Shown here one piece after another: positions 8,195 to 16,827 of a stretch of 53,155 nucleotides of DNA. Below the pieces are notes generated by a model. That model had not been told where the DNA came from, did not search any database, and was given only the letters and a program-made list of their open reading frames with translations. Where the stretch lies: NCBI GenBank assembly GCA_016125285.1, contig WGMA01000083.1:1-53155 (forward strand). The letters run 5' to 3'. The position numbers and the translations under genes were made by a program. The stretch comes from Phycisphaera sp. Its GTDB lineage: Bacteria > Planctomycetota > Phycisphaerae > Phycisphaerales > Zrk34. Position 1 is the stretch's first letter; each line of letters begins with the position of its first letter.

Positions 8195-9733
8195 ATGACA
8201 CGCACACGTCAACGCTTCTTCCTCGCAACATTCATCTTCCTCAGCCTCGCCGCGTCACTCACCGCCACCCGCGCCGCTGCCCCGCCGCTGCCGACCAGCA
8301 CGCCCGAGGCGCAGGGCGTCGAGTCGCAGGCCATCGTCAACTTCGTCAACGCCTTCGAGAAAGAGGTCGACGCGCCGCACGGCGTGGTGATCCTCCGCCA
8401 CGGCAACGTCATCGCCAAGGGCTGGTGGGCGCCCTACCAGGCGCACCGCAACCACATCCTCTACTCGCTGTCGAAGAGCTTCACGTCGACCGCGATCGGC
8501 ATGCTCTACGACGACGGCAAGCTCGACATCGACGCGCCCGTCCTGTCGTTCTTCCCCGACGAGGCGCCCGAGAATCCGTCCGACAACCTCAAGGCCATGC
8601 GCGTCCGCGACCTGCTGTCGATGAACTCCGGCCACGACAAGGACACGCTCGGCCGCGTGACGCTCGCCGACGAACGCAACTGGGTCAAGACGTTCCTCTC
8701 GCTGCCCGTCGAGCATCAGCCCGGCACGTTCTTCCGCTACAACACCGGCGCGACGTACATGTGTTCGGCGATCGTGCAGAAGATCACCGGCAAGAGCGTG
8801 CTGGAGTTCCTCACGCCGCGCCTCTTCGAGCCGCTGGGCATCGAGCACCCCACGTGGGAAACCGACCCGCGCGGCATCAACACCGGCGGGTGGGGCCTGA
8901 GCATCACCACCGAAGACATCGCACGCTTCGGCCAGCTCTACCTGCAGCGCGGCGTGTGGAACGGCAAGCGGCTGATCTCCGACGCGTGGGTCACGCTGGC
9001 CTCCGCGCCGCAGACGCCCAACGGCTCCAACCCCGAAAGCGACTGGAACCAGGGCTACGGGTTCCAGTTCTGGCGCTGCCGGCACAACGCGTTCCGCGGC
9101 GACGGCGCGTTCGGCCAGTTCTGCGTCGTCATGCCCGACCTCGACATGGTCGTCGCCATCAACGCCGGTCAGGGCGACATGCAGAAGACGCTGAACCTGC
9201 TCTACGACAACGTGCTGCCCGGCGTGCACGACGCCCCGCTGCCCGCCAACGACGCCGCGGCCAGGGCGATGACCGACCGCCTCGCGTCGCTGGCGCACCC
9301 CACCGTCGAAGGCGACGCCACGTCGCCCACCGCCGCGACCGTCAACGGCAAGACCTACAAGCTCGACGACAACAACGCCGACGTCCGCTCCGTCACCTTC
9401 ACCTACGAAGGCACCACCCGGCGTGTCACGCTGCACACGAAGCACGGCGACCAGCCCTACGACCTCGGCTCCGGCGCGTGGGTCACGCAGACCATCGACT
9501 ACCACAAGCTCGGCATCCCCGCCGCCGCGACCACCGCACCCCAGGCCGTCGCCGCGAGCGGCGCGTGGACCAAACCCAACGAACTGACCGCCCGCTGCTG
9601 GCTCATCGAAACCCCCTTCCGACTCGAGATGACCTTCACCTTCTCCGACGACGCGAAGACGCTGACGATGACCACCCGCCTGCACCCCCTCAACGGCAAA
9701 CCCACCACCATCAAGGGCGCCGTCGAAGACTAA
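8195..9733 (+). CDS. Secreted serine hydrolase (beta-lactamase/esterase fold)
   Basis: 512 residues starting at 8195; the signal peptide runs to about 29 (LSLAASLTATRAAA). The catalytic signature of class C beta-lactamase-like hydrolases is present: S91-L-S-K94 (nucleophile and base) and Y182-N-T in FFRYNTGATY. WGLSITTEDIARFGQLYLQ is typical of this fold. The family includes esterases, D-aminopeptidases and penicillin-binding-like proteins, so true antibiotic resistance is not implied. About 120 residues after 390 form an extra C-terminal domain (TVNGKTYKLDDNNADV), probably a lipocalin-like or beta domain. An AT-rich inverted repeat separates it from the DUF1080 gene. Confidence 0.9.
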   Translation: MTRTRQRFFLATFIFLSLAASLTATRAAAPPLPTSTPEAQGVESQAIVNFVNAFEKEVDAPHGVVILRHGNVIAKGWWAPYQAHRNHILYSLSKSFTSTAIGMLYDDGKLDIDAPVLSFFPDEAPENPSDNLKAMRVRDLLSMNSGHDKDTLGRVTLADERNWVKTFLSLPVEHQPGTFFRYNTGATYMCSAIVQKITGKSVLEFLTPRLFEPLGIEHPTWETDPRGINTGGWGLSITTEDIARFGQLYLQRGVWNGKRLISDAWVTLASAPQTPNGSNPESDWNQGYGFQFWRCRHNAFRGDGAFGQFCVVMPDLDMVVAINAGQGDMQKTLNLLYDNVLPGVHDAPLPANDAAARAMTDRLASLAHPTVEGDATSPTAATVNGKTYKLDDNNADVRSVTFTYEGTTRRVTLHTKHGDQPYDLGSGAWVTQTIDYHKLGIPAAATTAPQAVAASGAWTKPNELTARCWLIETPFRLEMTFTFSDDAKTLTMTTRLHPLNGKPTTIKGAVED

Positions 9734-9762
9734 TCCACCGCCCCCTCATTCAAACCCTAAAG

Positions 9763-9784
9763 CCTGGGGCAGGCCTGCCCCGGG
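9763..9784. repeat. GC-rich hairpin repeat
   Basis: The 22-nt near-palindrome CCTGGGGCAGGCCTGCCCCGGG lies in the 91-bp convergent gap. It has the same pattern (AAGCC-GGGG, CCCCGGGT) as the hairpins at 13725 and 52647. There is no T-tract; it could still act as a bidirectional terminator or mRNA stabiliser. Confidence 0.6.
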
Positions 9785-9824
9785 TCCCGCCCCCGCGCGC
9801 CACCCGCGCCTCCCCCGCGCCCCC

Positions 9825-12800
9825 TCACTCCCCGCCCATCCCGATCACCGCGCCGCCCGTCGTGCACATGTACAGCCGGCCGTCCGCGACGATCATCCCG
9901 TCGAACGCCGGCATCTCCTTCAGCTCGTGCCGCCCGACGATCTCGCCCGTCTCCGCCGACAGCTCCCACAGCCGGCTGCCGAGCCGCCCCTCGAACGCAG
10001 CGTTGGGATCGCCCTCCTTCACCTCGTCCGGTGCGCCGCACACGATCAGCTTGTCGCCGCCGAGCACCATCGCGTTCACACGCACCGGGATCCAATGGTG
10101 CCAGATCGGAGGAGCGCCGCGCGAGAAGCCCATGCCCTTGTCCTTGCCCCAGGCACGCGGGTCCAGCGTCGGCTCGTTGTGGTTGTCGTCGGCGATGATC
10201 AGGTAACCCTTCGTGCCCGGCGTGTACGTCGGCGTCAGCGGGTAACGCGACGTGTACGCCTTCAGCGCGTACGTCTTCTTCGGCCCCACCACCACCAGCT
10301 GCCCGCTCTTCGGAGCCAGGATCGACATGTTGAACCCCATCCACGTCGCCGAGTAAGACCAGAACGTGCGGTTGAAGAACGACGTGTCCAGGAACCCGCT
10401 CGTCGTGAACATGTGCAGGCCCAGATCGCGCTCGCCCTCGCTGTCCTTCTCGTCGACCAGGATCCCCGCCAGCTTGTCGTAGTTGCTGTACGTGGTGTTA
10501 CGCCACTTGACCTTGAAGATGTCGTCGTTGACGTAGTCCTTGTTGTCGAGGTTCATCGAAGGACGCTTCGTGACCTCCTCCTTCGTCAGGTACTTCGCGG
10601 GCTGGAGCTTGAGGTCCGGCGAGAACTTGAACTGGTCGAGGAAGATGAAGCCGCCCTCCGCCACGAGCAGGTCCGACTGCGCCCCCTCGATGTTGTACGA
10701 CGCCATGAACGTGTTGCGCTTGATGTCCTCGCGCTCGTTCGACCCGGTGTACAGGTTCGTGCGGTGCTTGATCTCGCCGGTCTTCACGTCGATCGCCGTG
10801 AGGAACAGCCCGCCGTCCACGAAGCTCGACCGCCCCGCGATGCAGTACGCCAGCCCGTCGACGACCGGCGCGCTGCCGTGCACGCGCCACACCGACTCCA
10901 GCTGACCGTGATCCGCCATCCACCGCACCTGCGGCGCGAGCCGACGCCGCCACGCCAGCTGCCCGTCCGTCGCACGCACGCAATACGCGTACCCGTCGGC
11001 GCAACCAAACACCAGCAGCCCCCGCCAGATCGTCGGCGGTGAATCCACCTGCGCCCCGGCGGTGAACGTCCACACAGCCTTGCCCGTCGCGCCGTCCAGC
11101 GCGTGCAGCGTGTGATGCGCCTTGGCCACCACGTACACCCGCCCGTCCGCCGCGACCGGCGGCGTCACGTCCGTGCCCAGGTCCACCTTCCACCGACGCG
11201 TCAGCTCACCGGTCACTCCATCCGTCGTCCCGCCCGTCCGCCGCTCGTCATGCCGATATGCAGGCCACCCCTTCGTATCGCTTGCCTCTTCGCCGACATA
11301 TCCATACGCCGCGCCCTTCTCGATCGCACCCGGCTCGTCGGCCACCGGCGTGTGATCCGGCTGACCCGCCGGCGGTCCCGCGTACGCGTTGAAGCCCTTC
11401 TGCAGCGCCGCCGCGTAACAGAAGCAACCGTGCGGCGGCTGATACAAAAACCCGTTCGCCGGCATCACGCCGTACGTGCACGACCCGCGCAGCCAGTCGT
11501 TCTGGCTGCTCTGCTCCTGGCTGCTGAGCCCCACGAACTCCACGCCGCGGTACTGCGTGATCAGGAACTTCTCCGTCGCCTTCGCCCGGTAGCAACGCAG
11601 GTGGTGCCCCTCGCTCTGCACGTTCGTCGGATCGATCCGCGTGGTCGGCTTGCCGGTCTTCAGGTCGTAGCCCGCGATCAGGTTGCCCGACGACGCGTTG
11701 GCGAACACCTGCCCGTCCGCCACGAACATGTCCCCGCCGCGCATCGAGCTGCCCTTCGTGCCCGGCGCCGTCCACACCGTCTTGCCGTCCGCCAGCGACA
11801 CCGCCGTGATCCCCTTGCCCGTCGCGATCAGCAGCTTGCCGTCCGCCACGAGCATCATGCCCGAGTTGTAGTTGATGTTCTCCTTGCTATCGAACGTCCA
11901 CCGCCGCTTGCCGTCCGCCCGGTTCAGGCACACCACCTCCTTGCGGTTGTGATACACCACCGCGTCATCGCTCACGCTCGTCATCTGCGGCACGTACCGC
12001 GCATCCTCCGCCTGCCAGACGAGCTTCTCGGCCTTCAGGTCGTAACGCGTGAACACCACGCGCGCGTCCGGCCGACGCGGGTCGAACTCGCTGACCGCGA
12101 ACAGGTCGTCCCCGTCCACCAGGATCTCCTTCACGCCGTCCGTCTTCGGCACCGTCCCCAGCGTCTTGCCCGTCGCCGCGTCGAGGACCTCCACGCCCTT
12201 GCCGTAGTCGAACGTCACGAACAGCTTGTCGCCGCTCGCCACCAGCCGACGCGCCATGTCGCCGTTGAAGAACCGCAACGCGTGGTTGCCCCACACCTCG
12301 CTGCCCCACGTCGACATCGGACGCTCCCACAGCAACGCCCCGTTGAACGCGTCACGCGCCACCAGCGTCCACTTCTCCGGCAGTCGCTGGTCCTCCATCC
12401 CCGTCACGCCCTCGTCAAACACGTAGAACAGCCGGCCCCGCGCCGACACCATCGCCGGCATGCTGTTGTTCACCTCGTGACCGCGCGTCCACATCTCGCC
12501 GCCCGTCCACTGCAACCGACGCGGCGGGCCGATCGAATCGTCCTCCGACACCGCGTTGCCGCTCGCGTCGTGCAGGAAGTGCGTCCACTCGTCCATCCCC
12601 TTCGGCCAAGGCTTCACCGTCGACTCCCACCCGCCGTCCGCCCCCGCCGTCCACAGCACGCCCAGCGGCTCGAGCACACGCAGCATCTCGTCCTTCGACA
12701 CGCCCGAAGCGTCGTCCACCACCAGCACGTTGATCAGGTTGTCGCGGTACGGCAGCGTCGCCCCCTCTAGCACGTTCGCCGACACCGGCCCGTACTTCCC

Positions 12801-13061
12801 CGCCGTCGCGATCCCCCGCCGCGCCGCCGCGACGCGACCCGCGTCACGATCCAGCGCCTGCACCACGAACCGCCCGTCCGCGCTCAGCGCCACGCTCCGC
12901 GACCCGTCGCCGCAACCCAGCTGCACCAGCATGCCCGGCCGCGTCGCCGGATCGTCCAGCACCGCCTTCACCGGCGGCAGCCCCGCCCGCACCGCCACGC
13001 CGCTCAACAAAACTACCAACATGCAAACAACGATCCGGAACCGATCGGGCACGTGCGACAT
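9825..13061 (-). CDS. Exported PQQ-like beta-propeller protein with N-terminal methyltransferase-like domain
   Basis: 1078 residues starting at 13061 (GAGG upstream; the longer frame begins in non-coding DNA). A signal peptide (about 9-27) is followed by a Rossmann-type segment with a SAM-site motif LGCGDGSRSVALS (48-60) and LPYRDNLINVLVVDD. From about 185 to the end there are many PQQ/BamB-like propeller blades (LDGATGKAVWTFTAGA, AIDVKTGEIKHRTNL, WELSAETGEIVGRH). Propellers of this type bind quinone cofactors or scaffold proteins. A methyltransferase fold in an exported protein is odd because SAM is cytoplasmic, so the N-terminal domain may be a binding relic. The neighbouring genes converge from the left and diverge to the right. 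Confidence 0.88.
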   Translation of the reverse strand: MSHVPDRFRIVVCMLVVLLSGVAVRAGLPPVKAVLDDPATRPGMLVQLGCGDGSRSVALSADGRFVVQALDRDAGRVAAARRGIATAGKYGPVSANVLEGATLPYRDNLINVLVVDDASGVSKDEMLRVLEPLGVLWTAGADGGWESTVKPWPKGMDEWTHFLHDASGNAVSEDDSIGPPRRLQWTGGEMWTRGHEVNNSMPAMVSARGRLFYVFDEGVTGMEDQRLPEKWTLVARDAFNGALLWERPMSTWGSEVWGNHALRFFNGDMARRLVASGDKLFVTFDYGKGVEVLDAATGKTLGTVPKTDGVKEILVDGDDLFAVSEFDPRRPDARVVFTRYDLKAEKLVWQAEDARYVPQMTSVSDDAVVYHNRKEVVCLNRADGKRRWTFDSKENINYNSGMMLVADGKLLIATGKGITAVSLADGKTVWTAPGTKGSSMRGGDMFVADGQVFANASSGNLIAGYDLKTGKPTTRIDPTNVQSEGHHLRCYRAKATEKFLITQYRGVEFVGLSSQEQSSQNDWLRGSCTYGVMPANGFLYQPPHGCFCYAAALQKGFNAYAGPPAGQPDHTPVADEPGAIEKGAAYGYVGEEASDTKGWPAYRHDERRTGGTTDGVTGELTRRWKVDLGTDVTPPVAADGRVYVVAKAHHTLHALDGATGKAVWTFTAGAQVDSPPTIWRGLLVFGCADGYAYCVRATDGQLAWRRRLAPQVRWMADHGQLESVWRVHGSAPVVDGLAYCIAGRSSFVDGGLFLTAIDVKTGEIKHRTNLYTGSNEREDIKRNTFMASYNIEGAQSDLLVAEGGFIFLDQFKFSPDLKLQPAKYLTKEEVTKRPSMNLDNKDYVNDDIFKVKWRNTTYSNYDKLAGILVDEKDSEGERDLGLHMFTTSGFLDTSFFNRTFWSYSATWMGFNMSILAPKSGQLVVVGPKKTYALKAYTSRYPLTPTYTPGTKGYLIIADDNHNEPTLDPRAWGKDKGMGFSRGAPPIWHHWIPVRVNAMVLGGDKLIVCGAPDEVKEGDPNAAFEGRLGSRLWELSAETGEIVGRHELKEMPAFDGMIVADGRLYMCTTGGAVIGMGGE

Positions 13062-13183
13062 AACGGTTAGCCTCAGTTGGAGAAACTCGATTGAGTGCAG
13101 CTTAGGCCCCCAGACACTCACGCCCGCGGGCCTCGCAATATAACGCCCAACACCACCCACCTATTGCCCCCTGCGCGCCGTTC

Positions 13184-13203
13184 CCCTCTCCCCCGGGAGA
13201 GGG
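13184..13203. repeat. Palindromic repeat
   Basis: CCCTCTCCC, two bases, then GGGAGAGGG forms a perfect 9-bp stem, followed by GCGAGGGTGAGGG. It is a widely dispersed bacterial palindrome type, and a related longer version lies at 51384-51525. The rest of the 243-bp gap 13062-13304 holds only the -10 region of the next gene. Confidence 0.7.
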
Positions 13204-13258
13204 CGAGGGTGAGGGAACACCGCACATCCCCAACCCCAAACCCCCATCCCCCAACCCC

Positions 13259-13267
13259 TGTTATAAT
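13259..13267 (+). promoter_or_regulatory. Extended -10 promoter for the DUF4132 module
   Basis: TGTTATAAT is a perfect extended -10 (TGnTATAAT) located 38 bases before the ATG at 13305. No -35 consensus is visible, which is acceptable for extended -10 promoters. Confidence 0.5.
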
Positions 13268-13304
13268 CGCGACACACATTCGACCACTCATCCGGGAGGC
13301 CCGC

Positions 13305-13703
13305 ATGTCCATCACGATGACGATCCGCGACGAGACCACCGCCGGGGACAAGACCGACGCGCTCACGCTCGATTTCCTCAACGAACGCATCACCGTCCGC
13401 GAGCTGATCCGCAGCCGCGTCTACCAGGAAGTTCAGGACTACAACACCAAACAGCCCGAACACTTCCGCGGCCTGATCCAACCCACCGACGCCGAGAAAA
13501 CCCTCAACGGCTACAAACTCCGCCAAGGCCGCCAGATCAGGTTCGATACGCAGTACCAAAAAGCCCTCGCCGCGTTCGAGTCCAACGGCTTCCTCATCCT
13601 CGTCGGTGACAAACAGGTCGACGACCTCGACGAAGAGATCGTCATCGGCCCGACGACCAACGAGGCGACGTTCCTCAAGCTCGTTCCCCTCGTCGGCGGC
13701 TGA
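13305..13703 (+). CDS. Small conserved-looking protein upstream of the DUF4132 gene
   Basis: 132 residues with a strong GGGAGG ribosome binding site six bases before the ATG at 13305. I do not recognise the domain. It is soluble, acidic and has no signal peptide: a beta-like start (SITMTIRDETTAG), a helix ITVRELIRSRVYQEVQDYN around 29-47, then a ALAAFESNGFLILVGDKQV segment (about 87-105) and VDDLDEEIVIGP. It lies 83 bases before the DUF4132 gene with no other gene between, under what looks like its own extended -10 promoter. I infer that the two form an operon and possibly a complex. Function is unknown. Confidence 0.8.
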   Translation: MSITMTIRDETTAGDKTDALTLDFLNERITVRELIRSRVYQEVQDYNTKQPEHFRGLIQPTDAEKTLNGYKLRQGRQIRFDTQYQKALAAFESNGFLILVGDKQVDDLDEEIVIGPTTNEATFLKLVPLVGG

Positions 13704-13724
13704 CCCCTCCCACGACCACTAAAG

Positions 13725-13746
13725 CCCCGGGGCGACTTCCCCCGGG
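13725..13746. repeat. GC-rich hairpin repeat
   Basis: CCCCGGGG, a short loop, then CCCCCGGG, preceded by TAAAG. It sits between the small gene and the DUF4132 gene. Same family as the hairpins at 9763 and 52647. Confidence 0.6.
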
Positions 13747-13786
13747 CGCTCTCTTCAAATCCGTCCGGCAGTTGGGAGCTTTAACG

Positions 13787-16444
13787 ATGGCCCTGGAACA
13801 ACTCGACGCGTTTCTTGGCGGGCGCCGCATGACCGAACTCGGACCAACGACCACCATCGGCCCGGACAACTTCCCGCTGCTCGAATCCTCCGAATTGGCC
13901 GACACGCATGCGCTGCTGAGCGAGGCCCTGATGGAGTTCAACGCCGACTATAACCGCGAGCGACGTTTGTCGGATCTGAAGGCCGGCGTGGCGCTGCTGT
14001 CTGGTGACGACGACGCAAGATCGGCTGCCTTTCTGGCGATCCTTGAACGCGAATTCGCTTACACGGCCAAGCTTGGCGAGCGGGCCCCATATCCTCAGAC
14101 CCGGTGGTTCGGGTACGGCACCGCACAGCGAGCGTTGATCGAACTGATGGACGAAGGGGTGGTTCTTGATCGAGTGCTTCTGCCCGCGCTGCGTTACCTC
14201 GCCGCGCACTTCAACTTCTACTACATGACCGCCATCACCGCCCGATTGATCGCCGAAGTGCGTCAACGATACGGCCCGTCGATGCCTGAAGAGATTCGCG
14301 ATGTGCTGACGCTGATCCGTGGTCAACTCACGGGCGGTGGCGGGCTCGGCGGCGACCGAGTCGCGTTGAGCAGCCTCGATGAACTGCTCGGCGACGGTCT
14401 GTGGAAGCTGATCGATCCCTGCGAAGTCTGGACACACCACGCCACCGAGCAGATCAACACAATGACTGACGAGCAACGCGACGCATGGGTCGCGATACTG
14501 ACCCACTGCCGCACCGCCAAGAGCGCTAAGCCCGCCGCAAAGTGGACGAACGCCGCATTGCCCCTCATCGAGCGCATCGGCGCCGCGACGTTTCAGTCAC
14601 ACCTGCTGGAATGGTTCAGTCTCGTCGACAAGGCGCGACGCCACCGGACCATCGGCTCCGCATGGGACAACACCGACGACACGCAGCGCATGCACGACAC
14701 CAATGCCGACGTGCTGCGCGGCCTAATCTGGGCCTGTCTGCAAATCCCTTCGAGAGACATCTGCCGCTCGATCACAACAGTCGCGCTTTCCGCCTATCGC
14801 AAGGCACGAGGCATCGGCCCCCGCGCCGTCAAAGTCGGCAACGCCTGCGTCTGGGCGCTCGGGGAGATGCCCGGCCTCGAAGGCGTCGCGCAGCTGGCGC
14901 TCGTCAACGTGCGCGTGAAGTACAAGCCCGCGCAGAAAGGCATCGAGAAGGCGCTGGAGAAGACCGCAGAGCGGCTCGGCATCGGGCCCGACGAGGTCGA
15001 GGAGATGTGCGTGCCCGAGTACGGGATGACCGAAGTCGGCCTCCGCCGCGAGCAGCTCGGCGACTTCACGGCGGAGGTCGCGGTGACGGCGACGAACAAG
15101 GCGGAGCTGCGGTGGTTCAAGCCGGATGGCAAGCCGCAGAAGTCCATGCCCAAGGCGGTGAAGGACGAGCACGGCGAAGAGGTGAAGGAGCTGAAGCAGG
15201 CGGCGAAGGACATCGAAAAGATGCTGCCTGCGCAGCGTGATCGCATCGATCGCATGTTTCTCCAGCCGCGCTCGTGGCCGATGCCGAGGTGGCGCGAGCG
15301 GTACCTCGATCACCCGCTCGTCGGCGTGATCGCGCGGAAGCTGATCTGGCGCTTCACACGCGGCGGGCAGACCGCCGACGCGATCTGGCGCGACGGTCGT
15401 TTCGTCACCGTCGACGACCAGCCCGTCGACTGGCTCGACGGGGCGGGCGACGACGTGACGGTGGCGCTGTGGCACCCGATCGAGCACGATCCCGATGTCA
15501 TCACCGCGTGGCGCGACTGGCTCGACCGGCACGAGGTGCGCCAGCCGATCAAGCAGGCGTACCGCGAGGTGTACCTGCTGACCGACGCCGAGCGGAACAC
15601 CGGCGTGTACTCCAACCGCTACGCGGCGCACGTCATCAAGCAGCACCAGTTCAACGCGCTGTGCGCGATCCGCGGCTGGCGCAACACGCTGCGGCTCATG
15701 GTCGATGACAGTTACCCGCCGACGTCCCGCGCGCTGCCCGAGTGGAACCTCCGGGCCGAGTTCTGGGTCGAGGGCGCCGGTGACGAGTACGGCCGCGACA
15801 CCAACGAGACCGGCACGTACCTCTACCTCGCCACCGACCAGGTGCGCTTCTACCGCATCGACGCCGCCGAGCGCTACGCCCACGCCAGCGGAGGCCAGTA
15901 CACCACCAACGCCGAGGGGCCGGGAACGGACAACGTCAACGAACCCCTGCCGCTGACCGACATCCCGCCGCTCGTGTTCTCTGAGGTCATGCGCGACGTC
16001 GACCTGTTCGTCGGCGTGTGCAGCGTCGGCAACGACCCGACGTGGAACGACGGCGGGCCCGAGGGACGCTACCACGACTACTGGCAGAACTTCAGCTTCG
16101 GCGAGTTGGCCGAGACGGCGCAGACGCGCAAGGCGGTGCTCGAGCGGATCGTGCCGCGGCTGAAGATCGCCGGGCGGTGCTCGTTCAGCGATCGCTTCCT
16201 CGTGGTCAAGGGCGACGTCCGCACGTACAAGATCCACCTCGGCTCGGGCAACATCCTCATGGAGCCCAACGATCAGTACCTGTGCATCGTGCCCAACCAG
16301 ACCGTGGCCGACCGTTCGACGGAAAGCGTCTTCCTCCCTTTCGAGGGCGACCGGACCCTCGCGGTGATCCTCAGCAAGGCCCTGCTGCTCGCCGACGACA
16401 AGAAGATCAAGGACAAGACGATCCTCAGCCAGATCGGGCGGTGA
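13787..16444 (+). CDS. DUF4132 domain protein with DUF7737-like C-terminus
   Basis: 885 residues starting at the ATG 13787 (GGGAG eight bases upstream; an in-frame TTG at 13772 is less likely). Residues about 1-440 are helical and repeat-like (LRYLAAHFNFYYMTAITARL; ALGEMPGLEGVAQLALVNV), suggesting HEAT-like helices. About 450-650 matches DUF4132 (LIWRFTRGGQTADAIWRDGR, LWHPIEHDPDVITAWRDWL, HVIKQHQFNALCAIRGW). About 735-885 is the conserved end (DVDLFVGVCSVGNDPTW, YWQNFSFGELAETAQTRKAV, DVRTYKIHLGSGNILMEPN). These families are widespread but without a proven biochemical role. No signal peptide or membrane helix is seen, so it is cytoplasmic. Codon use appears less GC-biased in the first third than in the rest. 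Confidence 0.85.
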   Translation: MALEQLDAFLGGRRMTELGPTTTIGPDNFPLLESSELADTHALLSEALMEFNADYNRERRLSDLKAGVALLSGDDDARSAAFLAILEREFAYTAKLGERAPYPQTRWFGYGTAQRALIELMDEGVVLDRVLLPALRYLAAHFNFYYMTAITARLIAEVRQRYGPSMPEEIRDVLTLIRGQLTGGGGLGGDRVALSSLDELLGDGLWKLIDPCEVWTHHATEQINTMTDEQRDAWVAILTHCRTAKSAKPAAKWTNAALPLIERIGAATFQSHLLEWFSLVDKARRHRTIGSAWDNTDDTQRMHDTNADVLRGLIWACLQIPSRDICRSITTVALSAYRKARGIGPRAVKVGNACVWALGEMPGLEGVAQLALVNVRVKYKPAQKGIEKALEKTAERLGIGPDEVEEMCVPEYGMTEVGLRREQLGDFTAEVAVTATNKAELRWFKPDGKPQKSMPKAVKDEHGEEVKELKQAAKDIEKMLPAQRDRIDRMFLQPRSWPMPRWRERYLDHPLVGVIARKLIWRFTRGGQTADAIWRDGRFVTVDDQPVDWLDGAGDDVTVALWHPIEHDPDVITAWRDWLDRHEVRQPIKQAYREVYLLTDAERNTGVYSNRYAAHVIKQHQFNALCAIRGWRNTLRLMVDDSYPPTSRALPEWNLRAEFWVEGAGDEYGRDTNETGTYLYLATDQVRFYRIDAAERYAHASGGQYTTNAEGPGTDNVNEPLPLTDIPPLVFSEVMRDVDLFVGVCSVGNDPTWNDGGPEGRYHDYWQNFSFGELAETAQTRKAVLERIVPRLKIAGRCSFSDRFLVVKGDVRTYKIHLGSGNILMEPNDQYLCIVPNQTVADRSTESVFLPFEGDRTLAVILSKALLLADDKKIKDKTILSQIGR

Positions 16445-16827
16445 GCGAGATGACGTCGCGCCGGTGCGCACCGCGTGACCGTCCTAATGAGGCCTGTTGA
16501 CGCCCGGTTCGACGCAAAACGCGACACCCCGGTGACCCCGATCCGCACTCAAATCGCCCGTTAGCGCCCCATGCGCGCCCCGTTGGCGCCCCATGTTTTT
16601 AGGGGTGATCGGGTCGGCGGCGCGCTGTAAGTCGTGGAATCCCGTCGCGGCGGGGTCGCGCGGTGATGTAAGTCGTGATCTCACGTCGAGGCCGCACGCG
16701 AATCGCCGATCCCGCGGGGCGCACGCCGTTCGCGACACGGTCGTGCGCACGCGGTGACCGCGCCAACACCGCGACGTCGCAGCGCACGCGCGGACAAGCG
16801 GACCCGAACTCGCTATCCTTTCCCGCC
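16445..16827. other. Gene-free stretch before the ABC-F gene
   Basis: 383 bp with no convincing gene. It holds two copies of GTAAGTCGTG (16627 and 16668, 41 bp apart), duplicated GCGCCCCATG words near 16565 and 16589, and G/C-rich sequence. Neither a sigma-70-like promoter nor a leader peptide could be defined. Confidence 0.6.

Noticed and set aside
8195-9733. Beta-lactam resistance gene
   Set aside because: The fold and motifs fit the wider serine hydrolase/esterase group; nothing in the sequence shows true beta-lactamase specificity.
8425-10206. 593-residue plus-strand frame overlapping the serine hydrolase gene
   Set aside because: It is a frame-shifted reading of the hydrolase gene with arginine-rich nonsense. 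The true frame has SxxK and YxN motifs.
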